From JACCXG01 sp963834305 (lineage in GTDB: Bacteria; Acidobacteriota; Vicinamibacteria; Vicinamibacterales; 2-12-FULL-66-21), in NCBI GenBank assembly GCA_963834305.1, contig CAWIAX010000003.1, forward strand, positions 1,054,001 through 1,118,000: a stretch of 64,000 nucleotides of DNA, in the 5' to 3' direction. A program made the position numbers and the translations under genes. The notes under the pieces are model-generated. The model was not told the origin of the DNA and searched no databases. It saw only the letters and a program-made list of their open reading frames with translations. Below are positions 53,476-63,455 of the stretch, piece by piece (within the stretch, counting starts at the first letter, position 1; each line of letters starts with the position of its first letter).

Positions 53476-54973
53476 TCAGCCGCCGCCGGCCCTGGCCTTC
53501 GCGATCAGGTCGAGCAGTTCCCTCGCTCTCTGCCGTTCGTTGTCAGTAGCTGCCAGTGTCTGTGCCGCCTGGGCCTGCACGGCGGCCTCGTCGAACCTGC
53601 GCAGGCGCACCAGTGCGGCCGCGGCCCTCAGCCGATGAAGGGCCGCGCGGGGCTCCAGCGTGACGGCGCGCATCACCAGGCCCGCCGGCTCACCGATGCC
53701 GAGCGCCGCCCGGGATCTTCCCCAAGCCACGAATAGGCTTCGGCGTACTTCGGGTTCAGGCCGATGGCGTTGGCGAGGAGGCGCTCGATGGCCTTGAGCG
53801 CCTCCGGGCCGGCATCCCGCCGCCAGGTCAGGGAGGCGAGGCGGTAATGTGCGTAGGGGCTGGTCGAACCGGCCTCCACCGCCTTGGTGAACGCCACTCT
53901 GGCCTTGTCCGGCTTGTCTTCCTGATCCAGCAGAAGGGCTTCGGCCTCGTAGCTGCCCGGCTCCTTCGGGGTCCTGCGCACGCGCCTCGGTGAGCGCGGC
54001 CCTCGCCTCTACGGGCCGGCCCGTGTTGACGTGGAAGAGTGCGCGCGCCGCGGCGCTCGGGGCCGGGGCCAGGCGCCTCACCTCCATCCGGTCCCGCTGG
54101 ATGGCGAGATTGAGATTGGCGCGCATCACCTGAAGGTCCGCTCGAAGTACACGCGAAACGGCAGCTCGAGACTTTCGGGGGGACCGAACGCTTCGCGGAA
54201 CGCGGCACCCGGCTCCGCGCCGCTGCTGACCGCCTGCGCGAAGGTGTTCAACTTGCCGGCGCGTGCACCCTGGCTGTCGAACATGAGGAAGTGGACGAAC
54301 GCCCACGACTGGGCGTCGAATGTTGCCGCGGCCACCTCGCGCTTGATGCCGCGCGTGCGCTGCGTCATGGCGAGCAACGCGGGGAGGGCAACCCGCGGCT
54401 GATCGCGCAGGGTCTCGAGATGCCACGGAATCGGGGCACCGACGATCACGTGATCGTTCCTGATCAGCGTGTTGCTCAACACGCCGGTCAGCCCGCGGCT
54501 CAGCCACAGCGGCAGATCAGGGCTGAGGCTCTGCATCATGACGAGATTGATGTAGGAGAAGTGTGCGGTGATGTACGGGTTGACGTTGCCCTGGGTGTCA
54601 ACCTCCAGGCCGGCGCGGATGGCCAGATAGTGCCGGTCAGGGCCGCTGACCCAGACGCTCGCCGGACGCGTGAGGCCGCGCCGCTCCCAAGTACTGGGGG
54701 GCCAGCGTCCGGCATGCTGTTCTCGTCCATGGCCGCCAGGACCCTCATGGGCCGGTTGAGATCGGCCCGGGCCAGGGGTAGAGCGCGACCACCAGGCTCG
54801 GCGTAACTGTTCCAGTTGCCAGGCGAGCGTCCGGGTGTCGCCGTCGCTGGCATTGGAGATCACCGTAAAATGAGCGTCTTGACCTCGGACCACTGGTCGG
54901 CGGCGACTGATGCGCTGGTCGAGACCAGGCACAGGCACGCCGCGAGGCGCCCCGCGCTGAGGATAGTTTTCAT
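53476..54973 (-). CDS. Exported peptidase-MA-like / TPR protein with degenerate metal site (frameshifted)
   Basis: About 500 residues. ATG 54973 has a good AAGAGG site and a signal peptide (LAACLCLVSTSASVAA). The first half resembles the peptidase MA/DUF1570 fold (HFTVISNASDGDTRTLAWQLEQ, HYLAIRAG, LPLWLSRGLTGVLSNTLIRND, AQSWAFVHFLMFD). The place where HExxH is expected reads HFSYIN, and the usual GLAEY helix reads GLTGVL, so zinc-binding Glu and His are missing. The second half is TPR repeats (ALFHVNTGRPVEARAALTEA, AYSWLGE, LHRLRAAAALVRLRRFDEAA). At least four indels split it (near 54,880, 54,700, 54,130 and 53,980-53,720). It may bind, not cut, peptides. Confidence 0.7.
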
Positions 54974-55036
54974 ATGACCTCTTAGGATCGCCACGCCCCG
55001 CCGCATATGATGGCCCGCGCGCGCGGCGGTGAAGGC

Positions 55037-56179
55037 ATGACGATGATCGAGACGGACGCCGGCAGCGGTTTCCGCCACCGCCCCGCCGCCGCCCGGGAGC
55101 TCATTGCCCGCCGCCTGCACAATCAGCGTCTGGCCGCCGGCAAGTTTCGCACACCGGCGGACGTGGTCGCCGGTTCGGCGGAGTGCAGGCGCAGGGGTAC
55201 GCCGTCGCGAAGTGGGCGCTGGCGCTGCGCTGTGCCGGGGCTGGCGACGCCGACGTGAGCAGGCGTTCGCGGCCGGACGCATCCTGCGCACGCACGTGAT
55301 GCGGCCGACCTGGCATTTCGTGGCGCCCGCCGACATCCGCTGGATGCTCGCCCTGACCGCGCCGCGGATCAGTGCGGCGATGGCGTCCTACAATCGCACG
55401 CTCGATTTGACGCCACGGCTGTTCGCGAAGAGTCACCGCATCATTGCCCGGGCGCTCGAAGGCGGCCGGTTCCTGACCCGCGCCGAGCTCGCCGTGCAGC
55501 TTGGGCGCCGGGACATCGAGGCGAGCGGCCAGCGGCTCGCGCACCTGGTGATGGAGGCCGAGCTCGACCCGGGTGATTTGCAGCGGTCCGCGCCGCGGCA
55601 GCCAGTTCGCCTACGCGCTGCTCGACGAGCGCGCGCCGCGGGCCAGGGAACTGGCGCGCGACGCCTCGCTGGCGGAGCTGGCGCGGCGCTACTTCTCGAG
55701 CCACGGGCCGGCCACGGTGCGCGACTTCGGCTGGTGGTCCGGCCTGACGATGAAGGAGGCGAGGCTGGGCGTGGAAGTGTGCCGGCCGCGCGCTGGTGCA
55801 GGAGAACATCGGCGGCCTGACTTGTTTTTCCGCCGGGTCGGCAGCCACGCCGGCGATGCCGCGCCAGGCCACCTTCCTTTTCCCCATCTACGACGAGTAT
55901 CTGATCGCCTACAAGGATTGCGGGTTCGTCAACGGGTCGTATGCCCCGGCGGTGACTGTGGCGGCAGCGGCCGGGTCGCCGCACCATCTCGTGGTCGGCG
56001 GCCGGCTCGCGGGCAGCTGGGGGCGAACCGCGGGCGCCGCCGGTGTCCGCGTGGTCGTGACCCCATTCCGCCCGCTCTCGGCGGCCGAAAACCGCCAGGT
56101 CAGGACCGCGGCGGCCCACTACGGCGCGTTCCTCGGCGTCGCGGTCGAGACGGACCTGCGCGCGTTCCGGCGCCGCTGA
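55037..56179 (+). CDS. AlkZ-like winged-helix DNA-glycosylase-family protein (frameshifted)
   Basis: A winged-helix DNA-binding-domain protein (HTH_42, AlkZ/YcaQ-like), about 380 residues. ATG 55037 begins MTMIETDAG and then ARELIARRLHNQRLAAGKF. Family blocks are HVMRPTWHFVAPADIRWML, RYFSSHGPATVRDFGWWSGL (the RF..HGP..DF segment), FLFPIYDEYLIAYKDC and RVVVTPFRPLS. AlkZ proteins remove bulky or cross-linked alkylated bases. Whether this member is catalytic is unclear because the active-site Q-x-Q region near the N-terminus is disrupted by indels at about 55,185 and 55,255. Further breaks are near 55,577 and 55,785. Confidence 0.78.
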
Positions 56180-56197
56180 ATGCTCGCTCGCGCATGT

Positions 56198-56203
56198 TAT
56201 AGT
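56198..56203 (+). promoter_or_regulatory. Candidate -10 box for the alpha/beta hydrolase
   Basis: TATAGT lies about 37 bases before the start codon at 56241; no clear -35 is present. Confidence 0.35.
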
Positions 56204-56240
56204 CCCGGCGCGCAACCCGAATTCCGAAAGGACGATCATC

Positions 56241-57128
56241 ATGCCGCTCCGCAGGTCCACCTTCCTGGTGGCACTCCCGACGTTCCTGGCGCTGTTCCTC
56301 GTGCCGCTCGCCGCCGGGCCGCAGCCCCCCGCCGGATGGAGCGAGGGCTACGTGATGGCGAACGGCATCCGCCTCCATTACTGGCGCACCGGTGGCGACA
56401 AGCCGCCGCTCGTGCTCGCGCACGGCTCCTCGGACGACGGGCTGTGCTGGACCAACCTGGCCAAGGAGCTGCAGGACCGCTACGACATCATCATGTTCGA
56501 CGCGCGCGGGCACGGCCTGTCGGATCCGCCCACGTCGGCGGACGCGCCGGACGTGCAGGTCGAGGACCTTGCGGGCCTGATCAAGGAGCTCAAGCTGAAC
56601 AAGCCGGTCCTGATGGGGCACTCGATGGGGAGCGCCTCCGTCGCCCGGTTCGCGGCGCAGTATCCGGATGTGCCGCGGGCGGTGATCCTCGAGGACCCGG
56701 CGCTGGTGCGGCCGGCCACGCCGGCGGCGGCGAGCCAGGCCACCCCGGAGGAACGGCGGGCCGCCATCCTGGCCCGCAACAACACCACGGAGGAGGCGCT
56801 CGTTGCCGGCTGCATGAAGGGGTCGCCGAAATGGGGCCGCTCGGAGTGCGAGATCTGGGCGCCGTCGAAACGGCGGCACCACCCCGATACCGCGCGCATC
56901 AACACCGCCGCCCGGCCGCCGATGAGCGACCTGTTCCCGAAGATCACCGCGCCGACGCTGATCCTGAAGGCGGACGCCGACGAGCCGCTGCGCAAGCAGA
57001 ACGAGCAGGTCGCCAGCCTGCTGAAGCAGGGGAAGATCGTCCACATCACCGGCGCCGGCCACAACGTCCGCCGGGAAAACAAGGAGCAGACGCTGCAGGT
57101 CCTGAACGCGTTCCTCGCCGGTTCCTGA
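56241..57128 (+). CDS. Secreted alpha/beta-fold hydrolase
   Basis: A 295-residue alpha/beta hydrolase with a signal peptide (FLVALPTFLALFLVPLAAG). The catalytic triad is visible: nucleophile Ser128 in GHSMGS, acid in LKADAD and His274 in GAGHNVRRE. The oxyanion segment LAHGSSDDGLCW and the FDARGHGLSDPP loop match epoxide-hydrolase/haloperoxidase-like esterases. A ribosome site (AAAGGA) lies 12 bases before ATG 56241. The substrate is unknown. The gene has an intact frame and its own promoter candidate. Confidence 0.92.
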   Translation: MPLRRSTFLVALPTFLALFLVPLAAGPQPPAGWSEGYVMANGIRLHYWRTGGDKPPLVLAHGSSDDGLCWTNLAKELQDRYDIIMFDARGHGLSDPPTSADAPDVQVEDLAGLIKELKLNKPVLMGHSMGSASVARFAAQYPDVPRAVILEDPALVRPATPAAASQATPEERRAAILARNNTTEEALVAGCMKGSPKWGRSECEIWAPSKRRHHPDTARINTAARPPMSDLFPKITAPTLILKADADEPLRKQNEQVASLLKQGKIVHITGAGHNVRRENKEQTLQVLNAFLAGS

Positions 57129-57219
57129 ACGGGGACCCATAATCCGGACAGCCTGGAAGGAGGCCTGTCGTGGCAGCCTGCAAGAAGTCGGTGGCGGACC
57201 GCGCACCAGGGGCGTAGCG

Positions 57220-58038
57220 GTGGCGGCCGGATCCGACCGCGGCCGGGCGTTCCGCCGGCTCCACGAGTCCGGCTGCTTCGTGATTCCCAACCCGTGGGAC
57301 CTCGGCAGCGCCCGCGTGCTGGAGCAGCTCGGCTTTCCCGCGCTGGCCACGACCAGCTCCGGCTACGCCTGGTCGCTGGGCCGTCGCGACAACCAGGTGT
57401 TGCTCGAGGAGGCGCTCGCGCATTTCCGGACCCTCGCCCAGGGAGTGGCGATACCGGTCAACGCGGACTTCGAAGGAGGCTTTGCGACCGAGCCCGCCGC
57501 GGTTGCTGCCAACGTGGCAGCCGCGACGGCGACCGGCGTCGCCGGCCTCTCCATCGAGGATTCCACCGGCGATGCGGCCAATCCCCTGTTCGAGCTCCCG
57601 CTTGCCGTGGAGCGCATCCGCGCGGCCCGGCGCGCCATCGACGACAGTGGAACCGGCCTGGTGCTGACGGGACGCTCCGAAGGGTTCATCGCCGGACGCC
57701 CGGATTCGCCCGCAACGATCCGCCGGCTCACGGCCTACGGCGAGGCCGGCGCCGACTGTCTTTACGCGCCCGGCCTCCGGAGCATCGACGACATCAAGGC
57801 CGTGGTGGCCGCCGTGGCCCCCAAGCCGGTGAACGTGCTGGTCGGCAGCGACTTCACGACCGTGCGGGAGCTTGCCGATGCGGGCGTTCGTCGCATCAGC
57901 GTTGGCGGGGCGCTGGCCCGCGCGGCCTGGACCGCGTTCCTTCAGGCGGCAGGGGAGATCGCGGAGCAGGGCAGCTTCACGCGCCTCGCCGCCATCGTCC
58001 CGTTTGCCGAGGTGAACGGGCGCTTCCCCGCGGAATAG
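57220..58038 (+). CDS. Isocitrate lyase / PEP mutase-family protein
   Basis: A 272-residue member of the isocitrate-lyase/phosphoenolpyruvate-mutase superfamily (short, oxaloacetate-decarboxylase-like group). GTG 57220 is the first good start. The barrel shows FVIPNPWDLGSARVLEQ, the active-site NADFEGGFATEP in place of the classical D-x-D-G loop, LSIEDSTGD with the metal-binding Glu-Asp, and VLTGRSEGF. Members break or form C-C or C-P bonds next to a carboxylate, for example 2-methylisocitrate or oxaloacetate. No phosphonate or propionate genes are nearby, so the substrate is open. Confidence 0.9.
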   Translation: MAAGSDRGRAFRRLHESGCFVIPNPWDLGSARVLEQLGFPALATTSSGYAWSLGRRDNQVLLEEALAHFRTLAQGVAIPVNADFEGGFATEPAAVAANVAAATATGVAGLSIEDSTGDAANPLFELPLAVERIRAARRAIDDSGTGLVLTGRSEGFIAGRPDSPATIRRLTAYGEAGADCLYAPGLRSIDDIKAVVAAVAPKPVNVLVGSDFTTVRELADAGVRRISVGGALARAAWTAFLQAAGEIAEQGSFTRLAAIVPFAEVNGRFPAE

Positions 58039-58084
58039 CCGCGCCCGGAACGCCGTGCAGCGGTTGTGTGATGCAATCCGTCCA

Positions 58085-60589
58085 ATGACGACCGCGTATC
58101 GTTCCGCGTGGCCTCTGGTCCTCGGGCTTGCCGCGATTTCCTGCACGGCGCAGTCGCGTGAGCGGCCCGCGCGAGAACCGGCGGCACTCCTGCCCGTGGC
58201 GGTCGAGGCCCAGCCGCTTGCGGCAAACGTCCAGCGGCTGGTGGACGCTCTGGACTACCTCGGCGCGCCACTGCCCGCCGGCCTGCGTGCCGATCTCGCC
58301 AGCGCCGGCCAGACGCGGGACGCGGCCAGGCTTCAGCAGCTGCTCGACTCCCGGGTACTCCTCGCGGTCCACATCAATCCCGAAGCCCGCGTCAAGGTGG
58401 AGCGCGGTCCGGCGCCAGCCGTCCTTCAGCAGGCCGGCTACACGCCGGTCCTGGTCAAGGTCGTTAACGTAGAGCGGCGGCACCAAGCGCTTGCGATCGG
58501 GAGCCCGCAGTCGGGACCGGTCTATGCGGGCATGTCAGCTCTCAGGCAGCGGTTGCAGCAGGCGCACCTCCGGGAGAACGAGAACACCGCGGGGCGGACC
58601 GACCGTTTCCTCCAGGTCGAGATGTTCACCGCCCGCCGATGACCGCCAGTCTGAGCGGCCTGGAGGTGGAGTACGCCGTGGCCCTGATCTACGAGCGAGG
58701 CGGGCGCGCGAGGCCACGCTGACGTTCGACGTCGGCCAGGGACGCAGGATCTGGCTTCCGCGCGGAAGTGCCGGTGCTGTTCAACGTCGACCCGGCGATC
58801 CCCGTCAAGCTAAGGCCATCCGCGACGACGACGGGACGCCCACCGCCGCCCGGTTCCCGTTCGCGACCGCTGGGCGCATCTACCCGCCGCAGGCCAAGCG
58901 GCTGGCCCCGGACTTGTTCTTTCAGCAGCAAGTCTACCGCGCGGACGGCGACACCGTCCTGCTGCCGCCGGGGGAGTTCAGATGTTTACTGCCGCGGGCC
59001 CGAGTATCGCTGGATGGAACGCGAGGTGAAGATCCCAGGTGCCGCCGGCGACGGGCGGGCCGGGCACGCCGGAGATTGCGTGCGCTCGAGCGCTGGATCG
59101 ACCCGGCGGCTCGCGGGTTTTATTGCGGCGACCATCACATTCACGGGGCGGGTTGCGCCCATTACACCTGCCCGACCGAAGGGGTGGAGCCCGCCGACAT
59201 GTTCGTGCAGGTCAAGGGCGAGGGGCTCAACGTCGGCAGCGTGCTGACTTGGGGGCCCTGCTCGAGTTCAGCGACAGTCTTTCTCCGCCGGCCGACCCGC
59301 TCAGCGAACCGTTCACGCTGCTGAAGTACGACGTCGAGGTCAGCGGCTTCGGTTCGCAACGCTGGGGCATACGTTTTGCTCAACCTTAGCGATCAAACGT
59401 ATCCCGGCTCCGACGGCACAAAGACGAAGGGCTGGCCGACCTGGACACGCCGGTGTTGCGGTGGGCGAAGCCACAGGGGGGCTTCACCGGCTATCCCCAC
59501 CGCGCGAGCGGCTTGGCGATCGATTCGAAGGCCGCGGCGGCGCGGTTGCTGCTCGCACTCGACGTCGACGGCAACGACAAGCTGAGCGAAGCGGAAGCCG
59601 CGAAAGGCTTGCTGCCCGAACCGTTCGCCGCCGTCGACAAGAATCACGATTCCGTCGTGACGTTGACCGAACTCGAAGCAAGCCACTCGCGGGCCGCCGA
59701 CACGCTGCCGAACTATGCGATTCCCGAAATGAACGGCGGCGGTGCGATGGAGATTTGCGTCTCCGCGGCGCACGGGGGTGTGCGACTTCATCAGCGTGAT
59801 GGACACCGAGCGCATTCAAGAGTGGAACACTTGGTATCACCTGCTGAATTGCGGACTCTCCGTGAGGTGCGCGGTGAAACCGATTTTCCCTGCATGAGCA
59901 GCACGCGCGTCGGCCAGGGTCGATCGTACGTGCAACTTGGCCGCGGCGGCCGCCTCGAGTATCCGCAGTGGTGCCGGGGAATCGCCCGCGGCGGCAGCTA
60001 CGTGAGCGACGGCTACGCGCATGCCCTGGGCTTCACGGTGAACGGGACGGGACCGGGCGGCGCACTGCAGCTCGCCGGGCCGGGACGGGTGACCGTGAAA
60101 GCAACCGTTGCGTTCTCACCCGACACGCCGCTCGAACCCCCTTACGGGGGCGCAGTGCCGGTGGGCGGCCGCCGGCATGCCGGCGACACGGTGATCATGC
60201 GGGAGGTCCAGTCGCTGGATCCGGTCTACCAGCGTGGACAACGGCTCGTCGAGCTCATCGTGAACGGCCGCGTGGCTGCCAGTCGCGAGGTGCCGGCGGA
60301 CGGCCGCGAGCATGCGGTCGAGTTCGCCGTCTGGATCGAGCAGAGCAGCTGGGTTGCCGTGCGCCAGTTTCCGCAGCTGCACACCAATCCGGTCGACGTG
60401 CTGGTGGCCGGGAGGCCGATACGCGCCTCGCGCGAGAGCGCTCAATGGGCCATCGCGTGCATCGATCAGCTCTGGCGGGTACGCGCCGGCCGGATTGCGC
60501 CCGGCGAGCGCGCCGAGGCGGAGCGGGCGTACGAGGAAGCGAAGGCGCTCTACCGCCGGATTGCGGCCGAGTCCTCCGCGGCACGGTGA
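58085..60589 (+). CDS. CehA/McbA-type metallohydrolase with paired EF-hand-like loops (frameshifted)
   Basis: One exported protein of about 830 residues in many pieces. ATG 58085 gives a signal or lipoprotein-like leader (VLGLAAISCTAQS). N-terminal helical (LRQRLQQAHLRENENT) and strand-rich parts precede the metal-binding segment GDHHIHGAGCAHYTCPTEGV, the HxH start of the PHP-like CehA/McbA group. Two EF-hand-like calcium loops, DVDGNDKLSEAE and DKNHDSVVTLTE, follow (59,565-59,680). After them come AIPEMNGGGAMEICVSAAHGG, an out-of-frame MDTERIQEWNTWYHLLNC, and RSYVSDGYAHALGFTVNG. The last 200 residues are intact. At least six indels lie between 58,640 and 59,880. Relatives are phosphoesterase-like hydrolases; the substrate is unknown. 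Confidence 0.77.
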
Positions 60590-60619
60590 GTCCCGCGGCG
60601 CAACGGTGAGGCGCGCAAG

Positions 60620-60625
60620 TATAAG
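60620..60625 (+). promoter_or_regulatory. Candidate -10 box for the mechanosensitive-channel-like gene
   Basis: TATAAG about 43 bases before ATG 60669, with a GAGGAG ribosome site in between; the -35 region is weak. Confidence 0.35.
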
Positions 60626-60668
60626 ATGCCGGGATGCGACTTCTTCCCCTTGAAAGAGGAGCCTCCCG

Positions 60669-61331
60669 ATGAACGAGACCGCGAGCCTGCTCGCCTCGCT
60701 GCGCCGAACCTGGGATCAGATCCTGGCCACGCTGCCGGACGTGGCGCTGGCCCTGCTGCTGCTGTTCGTCGGCTGGCTGGCCGCGAAGATGCTGCGGCGG
60801 CTGACGATCCGCGTGCTGCGCCTGTTGAAAGTCGACGAAGTCGCCGAGCGTGCCGGCATCGAGGACTTTCTCGTCCAGGGCGGCGTGCGCATGACCACGG
60901 TGACGCTGATCGCGGCGACGGTCTACTGGCTGCTGCTGCTGGCGATCTTCGTCGCGCTGCTCGACGCGCTGGGCGTGCCGGCGGCGGGACTCATGCTCGT
61001 GCGTGTCATCAACTACATCCCGAACCTGCTCCTCGCCGTCGGTATCCTGGTCTTCGGGGCGTTGCTCGCGCGCGTCGTGGGGGCGCTCGTCTCGACCTAC
61101 CTGAACAACGTCGGCAGCCGTGCCGCCGAGCCGATCGGCGCCGTCGCGCGATTCGCGATGCTCGCCTTCGTGGTCCTGGTGGCGGCCGAGCAGCTGGCGA
61201 TCGAGAGCCGCGTGCTGGTCGGCGCCTTCCAGATCGCTTTCGGCGCGCTGTGCCTGGCGCTGGCGCTCGCCTTCGGCCTCGGCGGCCGCACCTGGGCGGC
61301 CTCGGTCATCGACCGTCACATGCCCAAGTAA
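60669..61331 (+). CDS. Small mechanosensitive-channel-like membrane protein (TM_helix repeats)
   Basis: A 220-residue membrane protein with four or more helices: VALALLLLFVGWLAAKML, LIAATVYWLLLLAIFVALL, IPNLLLAVGILVFGALLARVV and AFQIAFGALCLALALAFGLGG. The repeated pattern (helix, then a glycine-rich GWLAAK or GALLARVV turn) is that of the TM_helix family (PF05552) found in the membrane part of MscS-like channels; the soluble MscS beta domain is absent. GLGGRTWAASVIDRH at the end is typical. It may be a stress-gated channel or a scaffold. Start ATG 60669 follows GAGGAGCCTCCCG. Confidence 0.88.
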   Translation: MNETASLLASLRRTWDQILATLPDVALALLLLFVGWLAAKMLRRLTIRVLRLLKVDEVAERAGIEDFLVQGGVRMTTVTLIAATVYWLLLLAIFVALLDALGVPAAGLMLVRVINYIPNLLLAVGILVFGALLARVVGALVSTYLNNVGSRAAEPIGAVARFAMLAFVVLVAAEQLAIESRVLVGAFQIAFGALCLALALAFGLGGRTWAASVIDRHMPK

Positions 61332-61338
61332 CGGCCCG

Positions 61339-62228
61339 ATGATCATCGACTGCCACACCCACGTGAACAACTACCACGACGAGTCGGTCGACGCGCTCGG
61401 CGACTGCCTCGAGAAGTGCTCGCCTGGCCTTGACCGTGCTGCAACCGCATCGACGTCGCGCTCGTCCTCACGTCCTACAAGGTGGTTCCCGGCCGTCCCT
61501 CCACCCGGGCCGTTGTCGAGGCGACCCGCGGCCTGGACAACGTCCATGTCGTCGCCGGCGTGTCCTGGACGAACTTCACGCCGGGCGACGTGCTGGAGAT
61601 CCGGTCCCTGCTCGAGGCGGGGGAGATCAAGGGCCTGAAGCTCTATCCCGGCTATGAGTACTTCTACCCGGCGGACGCACGGCTCGCGCCGTTCTACGAG
61701 CTCGCCGAGGCCTTCGACGTGCCCGTCATGGTGCACACCGGCGACACTTACGCGCCGAGCGGCAAGGTCAAGTATTCGCACCCGCTCCACATCGACGAGG
61801 TCGCCGTCGACTACCCGCGGGTCAAGTTCGTGATCTGCCACCTCGGCAACCCGTGGTTCCGCGACACGATGGAAGTCGTCTACAAGAACGAGAACGTCTA
61901 CGCCGACATTTCCGGGCTGGTGCTGGGCAACTTCTCGGACCGGTTCAAAGCCTACATGCGCAAGCAGCTCCAGGAGATGCTGCTCTGGGGCGTCAATCCG
62001 AAGAAGGTGCTGTTCGGCACCGACTGGCCGATTTCGACGATGGAGTCGTATCTCGGCTTCGTGGAGGAACTGCGGATGCCGGTGAAGGACAAGCAGCTGC
62101 TGCTCTACGAGAACGCGGCCAAGCTATTCAAGATCGCCACGAACGGCCGGGGAGCGGGGTGGGGGGCATGCTCGGAAACTGGTGACCGACCTCATCGGTT
62201 TCGCCACGGTTTCGCCCCCAGGTGGTAG
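61339..62228 (+). CDS. Amidohydrolase-2-family TIM-barrel metal hydrolase (frameshifted)
   Basis: About 290 residues of an amidohydrolase-2 protein, seven bases after the channel-like gene. ATG 61339 gives MIIDCHTHVNNYHD with the HxH metal site. Indels near 61,430 and 61,445 disrupt CLEK-LTVLQPHRIDVALVLTSYK. The rest is clean: GIKGLKLYPGYEYF, VMVHTGDTYAP, HIDEVAVDYPRVKFVICHLG and VLFGTDWPIST with the late catalytic Asp. Members are decarboxylases or hydrolases of aromatic or sugar acids. The last ~25 residues are atypical, so the true stop may be near 62,150. Confidence 0.87.
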
Positions 62229-62236
62229 GCTGGATC

Positions 62237-63452
62237 GTGAGCTCATTGCTGGTTTCCGGGAAGCTCCGCATCCTCGCGGACAGCGCCAAGTACGACGCTC
62301 CTCCTGCGCCTCCACCCGGAGCCCTCGTGGAAACTCCGCGGCGGCCCCGGGCATCTGCCACAGCTACACCCCCTATGGCCGGTGCATCTCGCTGCTGAAG
62401 GTCCTGTTCACCAACTACTGCGTGTACGACTGCGCCTTCTGCGTGAACCGGATCTGAACGACATCCCGCGCGCCCGGTTCGAGGTCGCGGAGATTGTCGC
62501 GCTGACGCTGGACTTCTACCGGCGGAACTACGTCGACGGGCTCTTCCTCAGCTCCGGCGTCATCCAGAGCGTCGACTACACGATGGAGCAGCTGATCGCC
62601 GTCGCCCGCTCGCTGCGGGAGACGCACGGGTTCGCCGGTTACATCCATCTCAAGGTGATGCCGGGCGCCTCGGCTGATCTGGTCCGTCAGGCGGGGCAAT
62701 ACGCCGATCGTTCGAGCGCGAATATCGAGCTTCCCACCGACGACGACATGCGGCGGCTGGCGCCGGGCAAGACGCACGACACCATCCGCCAGGCGATGAA
62801 CACCATCCACGGCGGGATCCAGGCCGTGGAAGACGACCAGGCCAGCGCGCGCACGCCGGCGTTCGCGCCTGCGGGACAGACCACACAGCTCATCGTCGGC
62901 GCCACTGGGAGCTCGGACGAGGACATCATCACGACGGCGGCCAGCCTCTACGACGAGCACGGGCTGCGCCGCGTGGACTACACCGCCTACAGCCCGGTGC
63001 CCGGTCAGGAGTCGCTGTTCGTGGGTGCGCCGACGCCGCTGGTGCGCGAGCACCGGCTGTATCAGGCCGATCGGTTGATTGGTGAATATGGTTTCGGCGT
63101 GCCCGAGCTGTTCGAGGGGCGCTCCGACCTCGACCTGCGGCTCGATCCGAAGCTCGCCTGGGCGCTTCGCCACCCCGATCAATTTCCGGTCGACGTGAAC
63201 GCTGCGCCACGGGAAACGCTGTTGCGGGTCCCTGGCTTTGGCCGCAAGGTGGTGACCCGCATCCTGAGCGCGCCGCCAGACGCGGCTCGGCGCGGCCGAG
63301 CTCAGGCGGCTCGGCGCCTCGCTGCGGGTGTCGCGGCATTTCATCGTGGCGGCGGACCTGCGCGGTACGGACGCCGATCGGCTGACTCCCGAGGCTTTCC
63401 TCTCGAGCAACGCCAGGCGCCGCCGCTGCCGTTCTCCGCCGGCGTGCACTGA
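62237..63452 (+). CDS. Putative DNA modification/repair radical SAM protein linked to UdgX (frameshifted)
   Basis: A radical SAM protein of the type found beside UdgX uracil-DNA glycosylases (TIGR03916-like), about 405 residues. GTG 62237 leads into GKLRILADSAKYDA, the family N-terminus. The Fe-S motif CVYDCAFC (Cx3Cx2C) is intact, preceded by GICHSYTPYGRCISLLKVLF. The core reads EIVALTLDFYRRNYVDGLFL, GYIHLKVMPGAS and YTAYSPVPG. A helix-hairpin-helix (NAAPRETLLRVPGFGRKVV) at the end would bind DNA. Frame changes are near 62,300, 62,455, 63,290 and 63,413. It is followed three bases later by the UdgX gene. It probably acts in DNA repair or nucleobase modification; the reaction is not known. 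Confidence 0.87.
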
Positions 63453-63455
63453 CCG

